DNA from: Clostridia bacterium | GTDB lineage: Bacteria > Bacillota > Clostridia > Lachnospirales > Lachnospiraceae | Assembly: GCA_026000755.1 (NCBI GenBank) | Contig: BNZC01000005.1 | Span: forward strand, 3,181 to 67,180 | Direction of reading: 5' to 3' | DNA length: 64,000 bases | Shown here: piece by piece, positions 1-9,849 of the stretch | Layout of the letters: each line of letters opens with the position of its first letter | Numbering within the stretch: position 1 is the stretch's first letter | Translations under genes and position numbers: made by a program | Notes under the pieces: model-generated | The model's input: only the letters and a program-made list of their open reading frames with translations | Told to the model about the DNA's origin: nothing | The model's database searches: none

Positions 1-3000
1 CGACTCATGCCCAACATATCGCTCTTAAAGTTTTGGTTGTAGAAGCAGTAGAGGAAGAAGTCCATCAAATCCGGTACAACAGCCTCTGCACCCTCGGCTT
101 CTAACAGCTCCACCAGATAATTGTTGGCGGAGGGGAGGAATTTCACCAAGATTTCTCCAACAACACCCACCTTGGGTTTCTTCAAATCAAGCAGAGGCAG
201 TTTGTCAAAATCCCGAATGATTTCCCTGCAATAACGGTTGAACTTGCGGTGAGAAATCATCTTATTGGTGGAAAGGAACTTCACACAGCTGTCTTTCCAT
301 TTTTCATGGAGGGCATTGGCAGAGCCGGGGGTCGCCTCATAGGGGCGTGTACGATACAGGCAACGCATGAAAATGTCGCCCAGCAACACGGCATAAATCC
401 CTTTCTGTGCCAAGGGCAGGGTAAATCGAAAACCGGGATTGGCTTCTAAGCCGCTTAAATTCAGGGAAATTACGGGAATGTGGGGATAGCCCGCTTTCTC
501 TAAGGCACGGCGGATAAAGCCGATGTAGTTGGAGGCGCGACACCCCCCCCCTGTCTGGGAAATCACAACGGCAGTCTTATTCAAATCATATTTCCCCGAT
601 AAAACCGCATCCATAATCTGACCCACCACCATCAAAGAGGGATAGCAAGCATCATTGTTCACATAACGCAGACCCATGTCAACGGCGGCCTTGTTGTCAT
701 TTTCCAAGATTTCAAACTTGTAGCCCGATGCCTGAAAGGCAGGACCCACCAAGTCGAAATGAATGGGCGACATCTGGGGGCAAAGGATGGTGTAATCCTT
801 ACGCATCTCCTCGGTAAAGAGGACACGCTCATAACTGGAGGGGCATATGGTGCGTGCTTCGTTTTGCTTCTCTTTTACTCGAAGAGCGGAGAGCAAGGAG
901 CGGATACGAATCCGGGCGGCACCTAAGTTATTCACCTCGTCAATCTTTAAGCAGGTGTAAATCTTCCCTGACTGTGTTAAAATATCGCTGACTGCATCCG
1001 TGGTTACTGCATCTAAGCCACAGCCAAAGGAGTTTAGCTGAATGAGATCCAGATCATCTCTGGTCTTGACAAAGTTTGCGGCGGCGTAGAGTCTGGAGTG
1101 GTACATCCATTGATCCATTACGATTAAGGGGCGTTCCACCGGAGCCAAATGGGAAATCGAATCCTCCGTCAAAACGGCAATTCCATAGGAGTTAATCAGT
1201 TCCGGGATTCCGTGGTTGATTTCCGGGTCAGCGTGGTAGGGGCGTCCGGCTAAGACGATACCTCGCCGTCCGGTTTCCGTCATGTATTTCAGGACTTCTT
1301 CGCCTTTTCGCTTGATGTCCTCACGGACGGCTAAAAGTTCCGTCCAACCCGCATCTGCCGCTAAGGCAATCTGCTCGGCGGGAATATCAAATTCCTTACC
1401 AATGGTATCCATGAGCTGCTTAATCAGCACTTCCTTATCGTGGAAGCTTAGGAATGGATTTAGGAAACGTACCTGCTTTGAGGTGATTTCATCCACGTTA
1501 TTCTTGATATTTTCGGGATAAGAGGTCACAATGGGGCAGTTGTAGTGGTTGTTCGACTCCGGAAATTCATTCCGTTCATAGGGAATGCAGGGATAGAAAA
1601 TAAAATCAACCCCCTCCTTAATCAAGCGTACAATATGCCCGTGAACCAACTTGGCAGGATAGCATTCCGACTCACTGGGAATGGACTCAATTCCAAGCTC
1701 GTAAATCCTGCGATTGGAAACAGGGGACAGCACGGTGCGGAAGCGTAATTTCTCAAAGAACACCGCCCAGAAAGGATAGTTTTCAAAGAGGTTTAACACT
1801 CTTGGAATCCCCACAATGCCTCGGCTTGCCTTATCCTCATCTAAGGGTTTGTAGTCAAAATATTTCTGTAATTTGTATTCAAAGAGGTTTGGAATCTGCT
1901 CCTTGTTCTTCTCCTTGCCCAAGCCTTTTTCACAGCGATTTCCTGTGATGTAGTGCCGATTCTTCTCGAAACGGTTGATGGTGAGCAAACAGCTGTTGGT
2001 ACAGCCTTTACAGCGAGAGAGGGTTGTTTCAAACTGTAGAGCATTAATCTGCTCCATGGACAGCATGGCGGAATCAAGCCCTACTTCGTGGCGTTCCCTT
2101 GCAATTAAGGCAGCACCAAAGGCACCCATAATCCCTGCAATATCAGGACGGATGGCTTCACAACCGGAAATGGTTTCAAAGCTTTTTAAGACGGCATCGT
2201 TGTAAAAGGTACCCCCCTGTACCACGATGTTTTCTCCTAAATCCTTGGCATCGGATACTTTAATTACCTTAAAGAGGGCATTTTTAATGACGGAATAGGC
2301 AAGACCTGCGGAAATATCCGCCACGGAAGCTCCTTCCTTTTGCGCCTGTTTTACCTTGGAGTTCATAAAGACCGTACAGCGAGTCCCCAAGTCAATGGGG
2401 TGTTCTGCAAACAAAGCCGCCTTGGCAAAATCCTGCACGGAATAGTTTAAGGATTTGGCAAAGGTTTCAATAAAGGAGCCGCAGCCGGAGGAACAGGCCT
2501 CGTTTAACTGCACGCTGTCTACGGTATGATTTTTGATTTTAATGCACTTCATATCCTGACCGCCGATGTCTAAGATACAGTCCACTTCCGGGTTAAAGAA
2601 AGCGGCGGCATAGTAATGGGCTACCGTTTCCACCTCTCCGTCATCCAGTAAAAATGCGGCCTTCATCAGAGCCTCGCCGTAACCGGTGGAACAGGAATGT
2701 ACGATATGAGCGGTTTTCGGCATCAGGGAGTAGATCTCACGGATAGAGGTAATGGCGGTCTTTAGAGGACTGCCGTTGTTACTGCTGTAAAAGGAGTAGA
2801 GCAGTTGTCCGTCTTTCCCCACCAAAGCCGTCTTTGTTGTGGTGGAGCCTGCATCAATTCCCAGGAAGCAGTCCCCTTGATAGGAGGCTAAATCCCCCCG
2901 TACCACTTTTTGCGTGTCATGGCGGGCAAGGAAAGTATCATAAGCCGCCTTATCTTCAAATAAGGAATCCATACGAGCTACTTCAAACTCCAACTTAAAA

Positions 3001-3830
3001 TCAGAGGCTAAAAGGGTTAGTAGACTGTCAAGGTCTGTGGTAACATCCTCCTTGGCGGTGAGGGCGGAGCCGATTGCCGCAAATAAATGGGAATGTTTGG
3101 GAATAATGGCGTGATCTGCATCCAAATCCAATGTGCGTACAAATGCCGCCTTTAATTCCGATAGGAAATGCAGTGGTCCTCCCAAAAATGCCACATGCCC
3201 CCGAATGGGCTTGCCGCAAGCTAAGCCGCTGATGGTCTGATTGACCACCGCCTGAAAAATAGAAGCCGCCAAATCCTCCTTGGTGGCGCCCTCATTGATT
3301 AAGGGCTGAATATCGGATTTTGCAAATACGCCGCAACGGGCGGCAATGGGGTAAATCTCGCTGTAGGTCTTGGCATAGGTATTTAAGCCCTCTGCATCGG
3401 TTTGAAGCAGGGAAGCCATCTGGTCGATAAAGGAGCCGGTACCGCCCGCACAAATGCCGTTCATGCGTTGTTCCACACTTCCGCCTTCAAAATAAATAAT
3501 CTTTGCATCCTCGCCGCCGAGTTCAATGGCGACGTCTGTCTGGGGTGCGTAGTCTTGTAAGGCGGTGGATACGGAGATGACCTCCTGCACAAAGGGTACG
3601 CCCATGTGCTTCGCTAAGGACAGTCCCCCCGAACCTGTAATCATGGGAGCCACCGTAGTTGCCCCCAGTTTCTTCTTTGCCTTTTGCACCAGATCCGATA
3701 AGGTTTCTCGGATGTTGGCAAAATGGCGTTCGTAATCGGAGAAGAGCAGTTCGCCATTCTCGTCTAGTATTGCAATCTTTACCGTGGTGGAACCAATATC
3801 AATGCCCAGCCTATGTAAATTCTTGTCCAT
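1..3830 (-). CDS. 2-hydroxyacyl-CoA dehydratase activase-like protein, very large form (3' end outside window)
   Basis: About 1,276 codons are visible and the reading frame is still open at the window edge, so the C-terminus is missing. The start [16 protein letters not shown] at 3830 follows GGAGA. There are two tandem BcrAD/BadFG ASKHA ATPase modules: the first has DIGSTTVK, then [11 protein letters not shown] and [10 protein letters not shown], whose cysteines match the bridging [4Fe-4S] ligands of HgdC; the second starts near residue 315 ([11 protein letters not shown]) and has [10 protein letters not shown] and GTRCTVF. A cysteine-rich DUF2229-like region (CKGCTNSC) and a region related to dehydratase subunits follow. 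Family members are usually 1,400-1,500 residues. HgdC-type activases drive ATP-dependent electron transfer to 2-hydroxyacyl-CoA dehydratases; the substrate of these fused forms is generally unknown and no dehydratase subunits are visible here. A G9 run (543-551) is in frame as Gly-Gly-Gly. Confidence 0.9.
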   Translation of the reverse strand, partial: MDKNLHRLGIDIGSTTVKIAILDENGELLFSDYERHFANIRETLSDLVQKAKKKLGATTVAPMITGSGGLSLAKHMGVPFVQEVISVSTALQDYAPQTDVAIELGGEDAKIIYFEGGSVEQRMNGICAGGTGSFIDQMASLLQTDAEGLNTYAKTYSEIYPIAARCGVFAKSDIQPLINEGATKEDLAASIFQAVVNQTISGLACGKPIRGHVAFLGGPLHFLSELKAAFVRTLDLDADHAIIPKHSHLFAAIGSALTAKEDVTTDLDSLLTLLASDFKLEFEVARMDSLFEDKAAYDTFLARHDTQKVVRGDLASYQGDCFLGIDAGSTTTKTALVGKDGQLLYSFYSSNNGSPLKTAITSIREIYSLMPKTAHIVHSCSTGYGEALMKAAFLLDDGEVETVAHYYAAAFFNPEVDCILDIGGQDMKCIKIKNHTVDSVQLNEACSSGCGSFIETFAKSLNYSVQDFAKAALFAEHPIDLGTRCTVFMNSKVKQAQKEGASVADISAGLAYSVIKNALFKVIKVSDAKDLGENIVVQGGTFYNDAVLKSFETISGCEAIRPDIAGIMGAFGAALIARERHEVGLDSAMLSMEQINALQFETTLSRCKGCTNSCLLTINRFEKNRHYITGNRCEKGLGKEKNKEQIPNLFEYKLQKYFDYKPLDEDKASRGIVGIPRVLNLFENYPFWAVFFEKLRFRTVLSPVSNRRIYELGIESIPSESECYPAKLVHGHIVRLIKEGVDFIFYPCIPYERNEFPESNNHYNCPIVTSYPENIKNNVDEITSKQVRFLNPFLSFHDKEVLIKQLMDTIGKEFDIPAEQIALAADAGWTELLAVREDIKRKGEEVLKYMTETGRRGIVLAGRPYHADPEINHGIPELINSYGIAVLTEDSISHLAPVERPLIVMDQWMYHSRLYAAANFVKTRDDLDLIQLNSFGCGLDAVTTDAVSDILTQSGKIYTCLKIDEVNNLGAARIRIRSLLSALRVKEKQNEARTICPSSYERVLFTEEMRKDYTILCPQMSPIHFDLVGPAFQASGYKFEILENDNKAAVDMGLRYVNNDACYPSLMVVGQIMDAVLSGKYDLNKTAVVISQTGGGCRASNYIGFIRRALEKAGYPHIPVISLNLSGLEANPGFRFTLPLAQKGIYAVLLGDIFMRCLYRTRPYEATPGSANALHEKWKDSCVKFLSTNKMISHRKFNRYCREIIRDFDKLPLLDLKKPKVGVVGEILVKFLPSANNYLVELLEAEGAEAVVPDLMDFFLYCFYNQNFKSDMLGMS

Positions 3831-3858
3831 GTGTTGTCTCCATTTCTATGTGTGACGA

Positions 3859-3876
3859 AAGCACGTTATCGTGCTT
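3859..3876. repeat. Small palindrome in the 5' leader of the activase gene
   Basis: Perfect inverted repeat with 7-bp arms AAGCACG/CGTGCTT and a TTAT loop. It lies between the predicted -10 box and the start codon of the leftward activase gene, so it could be a leader hairpin or an operator. No regulator is assigned. Confidence 0.5.
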
Positions 3877-3883
3877 CCCTATA

Positions 3884-3912
3884 AGTATACGACAGGAAGT
3901 GACAAAAAACAA
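3884..3912 (-). promoter_or_regulatory. Sigma-A promoter of the activase gene
   Basis: On the minus strand: TTGTTT (3912-3907), a 17-bp spacer and TATACT (3889-3884), about 54 bp upstream of the start codon. Assigned by consensus match. Confidence 0.6.
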
Positions 3913-3995
3913 TCCATTTTGCAAAAATTTTATAAGGGATTATATGGTTATCACAGTATATGTCATGTGCTTCCGTCACATTCACCAAAACTTCG

Positions 3996-4024
3996 TTGAC
4001 ACTCGTGGGAAATCATGGTAAAAT
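3996..4024 (+). promoter_or_regulatory. Sigma-A promoter of the hybrid sensor kinase gene
   Basis: TTGACA (3996-4001), 17-bp spacer, TAAAAT (4019-4024), placed 37 bp before the ATG at 4062. This is one reason to reject longer starts: the open frame running back to 3960 would begin upstream of the promoter. Confidence 0.75.
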
Positions 4025-4061
4025 TGTAGTTAAGCTGTTTTGGTTTGGCAAGGAGGGAAGT

Positions 4062-6995
4062 ATGCGAAAAACATGTATTGTTATAGTAGCAATCCTAGTG
4101 TTGCTTTGTGATGCCATCTTACCCACCATGGCTGCTACGACCGGGAAAACATACAAAGAGTACAAGGATTATCGGGATATACCGGGGGTTACGGAAGAAG
4201 AAATCGCTGCGGTGGAAGCGTTAAAAGCAGGACGAGAGCAGTTTGTTTATGCCATGAATCCGGGAGTGGAGGCCTTTACCTCGAATGGAGTGGAGGGTGG
4301 GTTTTCCGCCCTGTTTTGTGATTGGCTGACAGAACTCTTTGATGTGAAATTTAAGCTAAGGCTTGTGGACTGGGATGAATTACTGGCAGGGCTTTCTACC
4401 CATGAACTGGATTTTACAGGAGAGTTGACGGCGACGGAGGAACGTCGCAATGTATACTATATGACAGATTCCATTGCGGAGCGATCCGTTATGCTGGTAC
4501 GTTTACAAGGCAACCCGGATTTGAAAACAGTCACCTCAGAATACGCAAAGCATTTGCCGGTCTATGTCTTTTTTGAAGGAGCCGTCACCAGAGAAGAATG
4601 CCTCCCCTATCTAAATGGGGCGGAGACAATTTCGGTAGGAAGCCATGAGGAAGCCTATGCCCTCTTGGCATCCGGGAGAGCGGATTTTTTTGTAGGGGAA
4701 AATAGTGACGTGGCGGCTTTTGATGCCATCGGCGTGGTAGACAGTGAGGAGTTTATGCCTTTTATTAACTCTTCTGTGTCTCTTACTACGCAAAATACAG
4801 AGCTTGTTCCTATCATCAATGTCGTTCAAAAAGCCATAGATGCCGGGGCTTACAGCCATTTTCTGGGTTTGTACAAGGAGGGAAGCAAGGCATATTTGCA
4901 CCACAAATTTTATATGATGCTGACGGAAGAGGAAAAGGCATACATTCGCAGCCATTCCGGGGATCGGGGCAAAAGTGTCAAAATAGGGGTTGAGTTTGAC
5001 AACTACCCCATGAGTTTTTACAATCCGAGGAATAAGGCATGGGAGGGCATTGCCCTTGACGTGGCAAAGGAAGTCGCTGCGATTACAGAGATGAATATCG
5101 AATATGTAAATAAGGGAACAGATAATTGGACTACTGTGTTGGGACGGCTTATAAACCATGAAACCGCCGCCGTTATGGAACTGATGAAAACCAAGGAACG
5201 GCAGGGGAAGTTTTTGTGGAGTGATCCTTACACAATCGACTATTATGCTCTTTTGTCACGGGTGGACTATCCGGAAATGGACGTGAAAGAAGTGGTGCAA
5301 GCTCGTGTGGGTTTGTTGGCGGATACAGCTTATACAGAGGTGTTTTGGGAAAATTTTCCCAGACATGCAGATACCGTGACATATGATACGAACTTTGAAG
5401 CCTATGAGGCTCTTCGCACAGGAAAAATCGACCTCCTTATGGTAACCTGCAATAATTTATTGGCTATAACAAACTATCTGGAGTTGTCCGGTTTTAAAAT
5501 CAATTATACCTTTTCCCAGTTTAGTGAATCCCGTTTCGGTTTTCATAAGTCGGAAAAGATTTTGTGTTCTATCATAAACAAGGCGCAGAAAGTCATTGAC
5601 ACGAACAAAATCACCGAAAGATGGCAGCGAATGACCTTTGACTATCAGGACAAAATGGCGCAGGAGCAGAGGCTTTATCTGATCATATTAGCGGGATTGC
5701 TGATTTTAGTGCTGATTCTGGTACTTGCCATGTTAATGCAGGCTCGTGATGGAGCGAAAATGTTGAAACAAAAAGTGCAGGAGCAGACGGCGGAGATTGA
5801 GCTTCGAATGGAAGAGGCCAAAGCTGCCAGTTTGGCGAAAAGCGAATTTCTTGCCAATATGAGCCATGAAATTCGTACCCCAATGAATGCCATTATCGGT
5901 ATGAGCACCCTTGGACTTTCCGCTTCTAAAATAGAACGCAAGGACTATTCTTTTCACAAGATAAACGATGCTTCAAAACATTTGCTGAATGTAATCAATG
6001 ACGTTTTGGATATGGCGAAGATTGAAGCCAATAAAATGGAACTATCCTCTACCCGCTTTGACTTAGAGCAGCTGATTCACAATACCGTTTCTGTCATTTC
6101 ATTTTCAGCCCAGGCGAAAGAGCGGACGGTGCAGGTTCACATGGAAGAGAATATGCCCCGAACTGTCATAGGGGACGACCATCGCTTGCGGCAAGTGGTA
6201 ACGAACCTTCTTTCCAATGCTGCAAAGTTTACCCCAAAGGGCGGGAAAATAACAGTAGATGTTTCTCCGGTAGAAGCTCGGGGAGACAGTTATGTGATTT
6301 TGGTGAGTGTCACGGATACGGGCATTGGTCTGACCCCGGAGCAGATAGACAAACTGTTCACCGCCTTTTCTCAAGCGGAGAACAGCACCACCCGCAAATA
6401 CGGGGGAACCGGTCTTGGTCTTGCCATTTGTAAGCGTATCGTTACCTTGATGGGGGGCGAGATTTGGGTTGTTTCTAAGCCGGGGGAGGGAGCCACTTTT
6501 TCCTTTACGGTATGCCTTGGGGCAGTAGCTAAGGGAGAAGAGGAAGTTTATGCCGAACAGACGGTAGTTGATACAAAGGACTGTTTTGAAGGTCTGACGG
6601 CACTTTTGTGTGAGGATGTGGACATCAACCGAGAAATCGTTATGTGCCTGATGGAGGATACGGGCTTGCAGTTTGACTGTGCAGAAAACGGCGTAGAGGG
6701 CGTGGCTAAATTTACGGACAATCCCGACAAGTACGATTTTATCCTTATGGATGTTCAGATGCCGGAAATGGATGGCTATGAAGCCACACGGCAGATTCGT
6801 GCTTCTGATGCTCCAAATGCCAAGACAATTCCCATTGTGGCAATGACTGCCAATGTGTTCAAGGAGGACGTGGAGAAGTGCTTGGAAGCGGGGATGAATG
6901 CGCATATTAGTAAGCCTGTTGAGTTTGAGGAGATTGTGGAGAGGTTAAATGAAGTAATGAGTGTTAGAGATGAAATGCCTCATAACACTGTATAG
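4062..6995 (+). CDS. Hybrid sensor histidine kinase with two periplasmic solute-binding-type sensor domains
   Basis: 977 residues. The start follows AGGAGGG (4051) and gives a signal sequence ([20 protein letters not shown]). Two extracellular SBP_bac_3-like domains follow (about residues 50-290 and 300-525), then a membrane helix near 538-560, a short coiled coil, a HisKA domain with phosphoacceptor His602 in [16 protein letters not shown], a HATPase domain ([26 protein letters not shown]) and a receiver domain with phosphoacceptor Asp897 ([14 protein letters not shown]). This is the BvgS/EvgS type of layout: a small molecule bound by the Venus-flytrap domains should control phosphorelay. 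No output response regulator or Hpt protein is adjacent, so ligand and targets are unknown. The last codons form part of the palindrome that follows. Confidence 0.9.
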   Translation: MRKTCIVIVAILVLLCDAILPTMAATTGKTYKEYKDYRDIPGVTEEEIAAVEALKAGREQFVYAMNPGVEAFTSNGVEGGFSALFCDWLTELFDVKFKLRLVDWDELLAGLSTHELDFTGELTATEERRNVYYMTDSIAERSVMLVRLQGNPDLKTVTSEYAKHLPVYVFFEGAVTREECLPYLNGAETISVGSHEEAYALLASGRADFFVGENSDVAAFDAIGVVDSEEFMPFINSSVSLTTQNTELVPIINVVQKAIDAGAYSHFLGLYKEGSKAYLHHKFYMMLTEEEKAYIRSHSGDRGKSVKIGVEFDNYPMSFYNPRNKAWEGIALDVAKEVAAITEMNIEYVNKGTDNWTTVLGRLINHETAAVMELMKTKERQGKFLWSDPYTIDYYALLSRVDYPEMDVKEVVQARVGLLADTAYTEVFWENFPRHADTVTYDTNFEAYEALRTGKIDLLMVTCNNLLAITNYLELSGFKINYTFSQFSESRFGFHKSEKILCSIINKAQKVIDTNKITERWQRMTFDYQDKMAQEQRLYLIILAGLLILVLILVLAMLMQARDGAKMLKQKVQEQTAEIELRMEEAKAASLAKSEFLANMSHEIRTPMNAIIGMSTLGLSASKIERKDYSFHKINDASKHLLNVINDVLDMAKIEANKMELSSTRFDLEQLIHNTVSVISFSAQAKERTVQVHMEENMPRTVIGDDHRLRQVVTNLLSNAAKFTPKGGKITVDVSPVEARGDSYVILVSVTDTGIGLTPEQIDKLFTAFSQAENSTTRKYGGTGLGLAICKRIVTLMGGEIWVVSKPGEGATFSFTVCLGAVAKGEEEVYAEQTVVDTKDCFEGLTALLCEDVDINREIVMCLMEDTGLQFDCAENGVEGVAKFTDNPDKYDFILMDVQMPEMDGYEATRQIRASDAPNAKTIPIVAMTANVFKEDVEKCLEAGMNAHISKPVEFEEIVERLNEVMSVRDEMPHNTV

Positions 6996-7193
6996 AGCAG
7001 AGAGGCTTGTCGCATATCATAGAAAAAGCCCCGCTCTAAAACAGTGCGGACAAGCCTCCTAAAAACGTATTTTCGGGAACAGAGGTTCCCAAAAATGGGA
7101 GTCTTTCCTCCCTAGTCGCTCTAATGCTTTTTCTATCGATATGCGACAAGCCCCTCTGCATTTACATCTGTGTTATTGAGGGAAGTTCATCAT
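6969..7193. repeat. Palindromic element A, copy 1
   Basis: An imperfect palindrome of about 225 bp starting inside the kinase stop region and ending before coaBC. The core (about 7015-7140) matches, in inverted orientation, element A copy 2 near 9640-9760. The outer arms (GAGAGGCTTGTCGCATATC with GATATGCGACAAGCCCCTC) pair with each other but differ in sequence from the outer arms of copy 2, which also pair with each other. It may act as a terminator or processing hairpin between the kinase and coaBC. Confidence 0.75.
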
Positions 7194-7226
7194 GAAAACT
7201 ACCATTATTCATTAAGGAGTAAACCT

Positions 7227-8432
7227 ATGCTAAACGGAAAGACCGTTCTGCTCGGCGTAAGCGGTGGGATAGCAGCCTATAAGATGCCCAATGTGGCTCG
7301 AATGTTAAAGAAACTCCACTGCAATGTTCATGTTATTATGACAGAGAACGCCAAGCAGTTCATTACCCCTGTGACCTTTGAAACCCTCACCGGGAACAAG
7401 TGCCTGACCCACACCTTTGATCGGAACTTTGAATTTTCCGTGGAACATGTGGCGTTGGCAAAACAGGCGGATTTGGTTCTGCTTGCCCCTGCCACCGCAA
7501 ATGTAATCGGAAAATTGGCGGGAGGAATTGCAGATGATATGCTGACCACCACCATTATGGCTTGTCCTTGTAAAGTCTTACTTGCTCCGGCGATGAATCA
7601 TAATATGTACCAAAATCCGATCGTGCAGGAAAATTTGCAAAAATTAGAGAAGCATGGGTACACCATTATCCCTCCTGTAGTCGGAATGTTGGCAAACGGG
7701 GATATTGGCGTAGGGAAACTGCCGGTGGAAGAGGTGTTGGTGGACTATGTGCGCCGTGAAATCGAATGCCCAAAGGATTTACAAGGCAAAAAGGTACTGG
7801 TTACCGCAGGTCCTACCAGAGAAGCCATTGACCCGGTGCGTTATATCAGCAATCATTCCACGGGAAAAATGGGCTACGCCTTAGCTATTGCCGCCGCCAA
7901 AAGGGGAGCGAAAGTGACCTTAGTCAGCGGGCCGGTAATTCTACCCCCCCCCTTATTTGCAGAGGTGATTTCTGTGCTTACAGCAGAAGAAATGTATGAA
8001 GAAGTCTTGAAACGGGCGGCGGAATATGATATTATCATAAAGGCTGCGGCTGTGGCGGATTACCGCCCCAAGGAGATTAGTACCCAAAAGGTGAAAAAAC
8101 AAGAGGGAGAAAGTCAGATCCCCCTTGTGCGTACGAGGGATATTCTAAAGGAATTAGGAGGCAGGAAGCAGAAAGGTGAGCTTTCCGCTTTTTTGTGCGG
8201 ATTTTCCATGGAAACGGAACACTTGCTCTTAAATTCCAAGGAAAAGCTTCTGAAAAAACAAGTGGATATGGTAGCCGCAAATCATCTGAAAACAGAGGGT
8301 GCAGGATTTGGTGTGGATACCAATGTGCTGACCTTGATCACAGCAGAGGGTGAAATTGCCCTTACTAAGATGGGGAAAGAGGAAGCAGCCCATAGGATAT
8401 TGGATAAAATAAAGAGGGAACTGCCCGATTAA
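7227..8432 (+). CDS. coaBC: Bifunctional phosphopantothenoylcysteine decarboxylase/phosphopantothenate-cysteine ligase
   Basis: 401 residues, the usual length. The start at 7227 (MLNGKTVLLGVSGG) follows AAGGAG; a 19-residue longer frame has no better site. CoaC half (about 1-190): GGIAAYK flavin-binding start, the His in FSVEHVALA, and the substrate motif PAMNHNMYQNP. CoaB half (about 195-401): KVLVTAGPTREAIDPVRYI and AAVADYRP. It catalyses the second and third steps of coenzyme A synthesis, conjugating phosphopantothenate with cysteine (CTP-dependent) and decarboxylating the product. A C9 tract (7944-7952) is in frame as Pro-Pro-Pro in the CoaB half. It is probably cotranscribed with the next gene. 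Confidence 0.95.
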   Translation: MLNGKTVLLGVSGGIAAYKMPNVARMLKKLHCNVHVIMTENAKQFITPVTFETLTGNKCLTHTFDRNFEFSVEHVALAKQADLVLLAPATANVIGKLAGGIADDMLTTTIMACPCKVLLAPAMNHNMYQNPIVQENLQKLEKHGYTIIPPVVGMLANGDIGVGKLPVEEVLVDYVRREIECPKDLQGKKVLVTAGPTREAIDPVRYISNHSTGKMGYALAIAAAKRGAKVTLVSGPVILPPPLFAEVISVLTAEEMYEEVLKRAAEYDIIIKAAAVADYRPKEISTQKVKKQEGESQIPLVRTRDILKELGGRKQKGELSAFLCGFSMETEHLLLNSKEKLLKKQVDMVAANHLKTEGAGFGVDTNVLTLITAEGEIALTKMGKEEAAHRILDKIKRELPD

Positions 8433-8484
8433 AGTTTTCTCGAGCAGTAGCACCCGAAAAAATGGGTTTTCTTAAGGAGGTAGT

Positions 8485-9363
8485 ATGAATTTTTTGAACA
8501 AATTAGAAAAGAAGATTGGGAAACGTACGGTTCCCGGACTGACCAAATATATGATTGCAACCTACATTATAGGCTATGTGATTCAGTTGGTGGCACCAAA
8601 TGTGGTGAGTTTACTGGCTCTTGACCCTGCCTTGATTTTCAAGGGGCAAATCTGGCGGCTTGTGACCTGGCTTTTGATTCCGGGCTACAGCCTTTCTATT
8701 TTTACCATCATAATGCTGTGGTTTTATTATTCCATCGGTACGACCCTTGAGCAGACCTGGGGGGATTTTCGTTATAATCTTTACGTGTTTGGGGGCATTA
8801 TCACCACGGTGTTCGGTGCGTTTTTGCTCTATGTGTATGTCTATCTTACCAACGGGCAGACGGGGGCTGTTTTGATATCGGGACTGTATAGTCAGATGTT
8901 TACCACCTATTATATTTGCATGTCCATTTTCTTGGGATTTGCCATGACATATCCCGACATGAAAGTGCTGTTTTTCTTTCTGATTCCCATTAAAATCAAA
9001 TGGCTTGCCCTCTTGGACTTAGGTTGGCTTGCCTATGTGTTGGTTGTTGGAAATCTGCCCATACGGGTACTTGTGATTTGTTCCCTGTTAAATGTCCTTG
9101 TGTTCTTTCTGCTTACCAGAGATTATAAGAAGATTTCACCCAAAGAAATTCATCGAAAACAGGCTTATTACAGTGCGGTTAAGGTGAAGCGGGGAACTGC
9201 CGCACCCCAAAGAGGCGGTGGCGGTATTACCAAGCATAAGTGTGCCATTTGCGGGCGGACAGAAGAGGATAGTCCGGAACTTGAGTTTCGCTTTTGTTCG
9301 AAGTGCAATGGGAATTACGAGTATTGCAATGATCATTTGTTTACCCATGAGCATAAGGTGTAG
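8485..9363 (+). CDS. Rhomboid-fold (Derlin-like) membrane protein with a C-terminal zinc ribbon
   Basis: 292 residues; start follows AAGGAGG. There are about six membrane helices between residues 20 and 215, with a WR motif (GQIWRLVTWLLIP) and TLEQTWGDFRYN, which resemble the helix-1/loop region of rhomboids and Derlins. I see no GxSG catalytic serine and no conserved helix-6 histidine, so it is more likely a non-proteolytic rhomboid-fold protein. The C-terminal tail carries CAICG, FCSKC and a Cys/His-rich end (YCNDHLFTHEHK) suited to binding one or two zinc ions. It lies 52 bp after coaBC. The function is not known. Confidence 0.7.
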   Translation: MNFLNKLEKKIGKRTVPGLTKYMIATYIIGYVIQLVAPNVVSLLALDPALIFKGQIWRLVTWLLIPGYSLSIFTIIMLWFYYSIGTTLEQTWGDFRYNLYVFGGIITTVFGAFLLYVYVYLTNGQTGAVLISGLYSQMFTTYYICMSIFLGFAMTYPDMKVLFFFLIPIKIKWLALLDLGWLAYVLVVGNLPIRVLVICSLLNVLVFFLLTRDYKKISPKEIHRKQAYYSAVKVKRGTAAPQRGGGGITKHKCAICGRTEEDSPELEFRFCSKCNGNYEYCNDHLFTHEHKV

Positions 9364-9394
9364 GGAAAATAGTCACTCCGCTTGCTAGAGAAAA

Positions 9395-9595
9395 AAACTG
9401 TTCTACGTAATTGAAAACGTTGCCCATTCTGCCAAAAAAGAACCCTCGCTTATAGCATTTCGGGCAAGCCCCTTTCAAAAACGTCTTGCAGTCAGCAAAA
9501 GCGGGCTTCCTGCAAGGAGGGTCTTCCCTCCATTTCGCTCAAAGGTTCTTTTTTGTGCAGAGCGGGCAGCCGTTTTCATTCTACACTTAGAACAT
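9395..9595. repeat. Palindromic element B, copy 1
   Basis: Outer arms GAAAACGTTGCCC... and ...GGGCAGCCGTTTTC pair with each other, and inner arms AAAAAAGAACC/GGTTCTTTTTT pair again. The core resembles element B copy 2 (35773-35985), but the core is inverted relative to the outer arms. No protein-coding capacity is apparent. It fills the gap between the rhomboid-like gene and element A copy 2. Confidence 0.7.
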
Positions 9596-9795
9596 TTGTT
9601 GTGTAAACAGAGAGACTCTCTGCCTATCAATAGAAAAAGCATTGGAGCGACTAGGGAGGAAAGACTCCCATTTTTGGGAACCTCTGTTCCCGAAAATACG
9701 TTTTTAAGGAGGCTTGTCCGTACTGTTTTAGAGCGGGGCTTTTTCTATGATAGGACGGAGTGGATCTCTGCATTACAAAATGTTACGGTGCAGAG
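9585..9795. repeat. Palindromic element A, copy 2
   Basis: The core (about 9640-9760) is nearly identical to the reverse complement of element A copy 1. Outer stems here are CCTATCA/TGATAGG and ACAGAGA/TCTCTG, different from copy 1 yet still self-complementary. Together with element B copy 1 it accounts for the 486-bp gap before the GH114-like gene; no small gene is evident. Confidence 0.75.
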
Positions 9796-9849
9796 CGGGC
9801 AGCCGTTTGGGCTACAGAAAGGAATCTTTTTGAAGGGAGGAGGGATTTT

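Noticed and set aside
3960..4061. Longer start for the hybrid kinase
   Set aside because: It would begin upstream of the TTGACA/TAAAAT promoter and place non-signal sequence before a good signal peptide with a good ribosome binding site.
6105..6905. 266-codon minus-strand ORF inside the sensor kinase
   Set aside because: Shadow frame of the conserved kinase and receiver domains.
9395..9849. Small protein genes in the 9.4-9.85 kb gap
   Set aside because: All frames there lie within palindromic elements A and B and lack ribosome binding sites.
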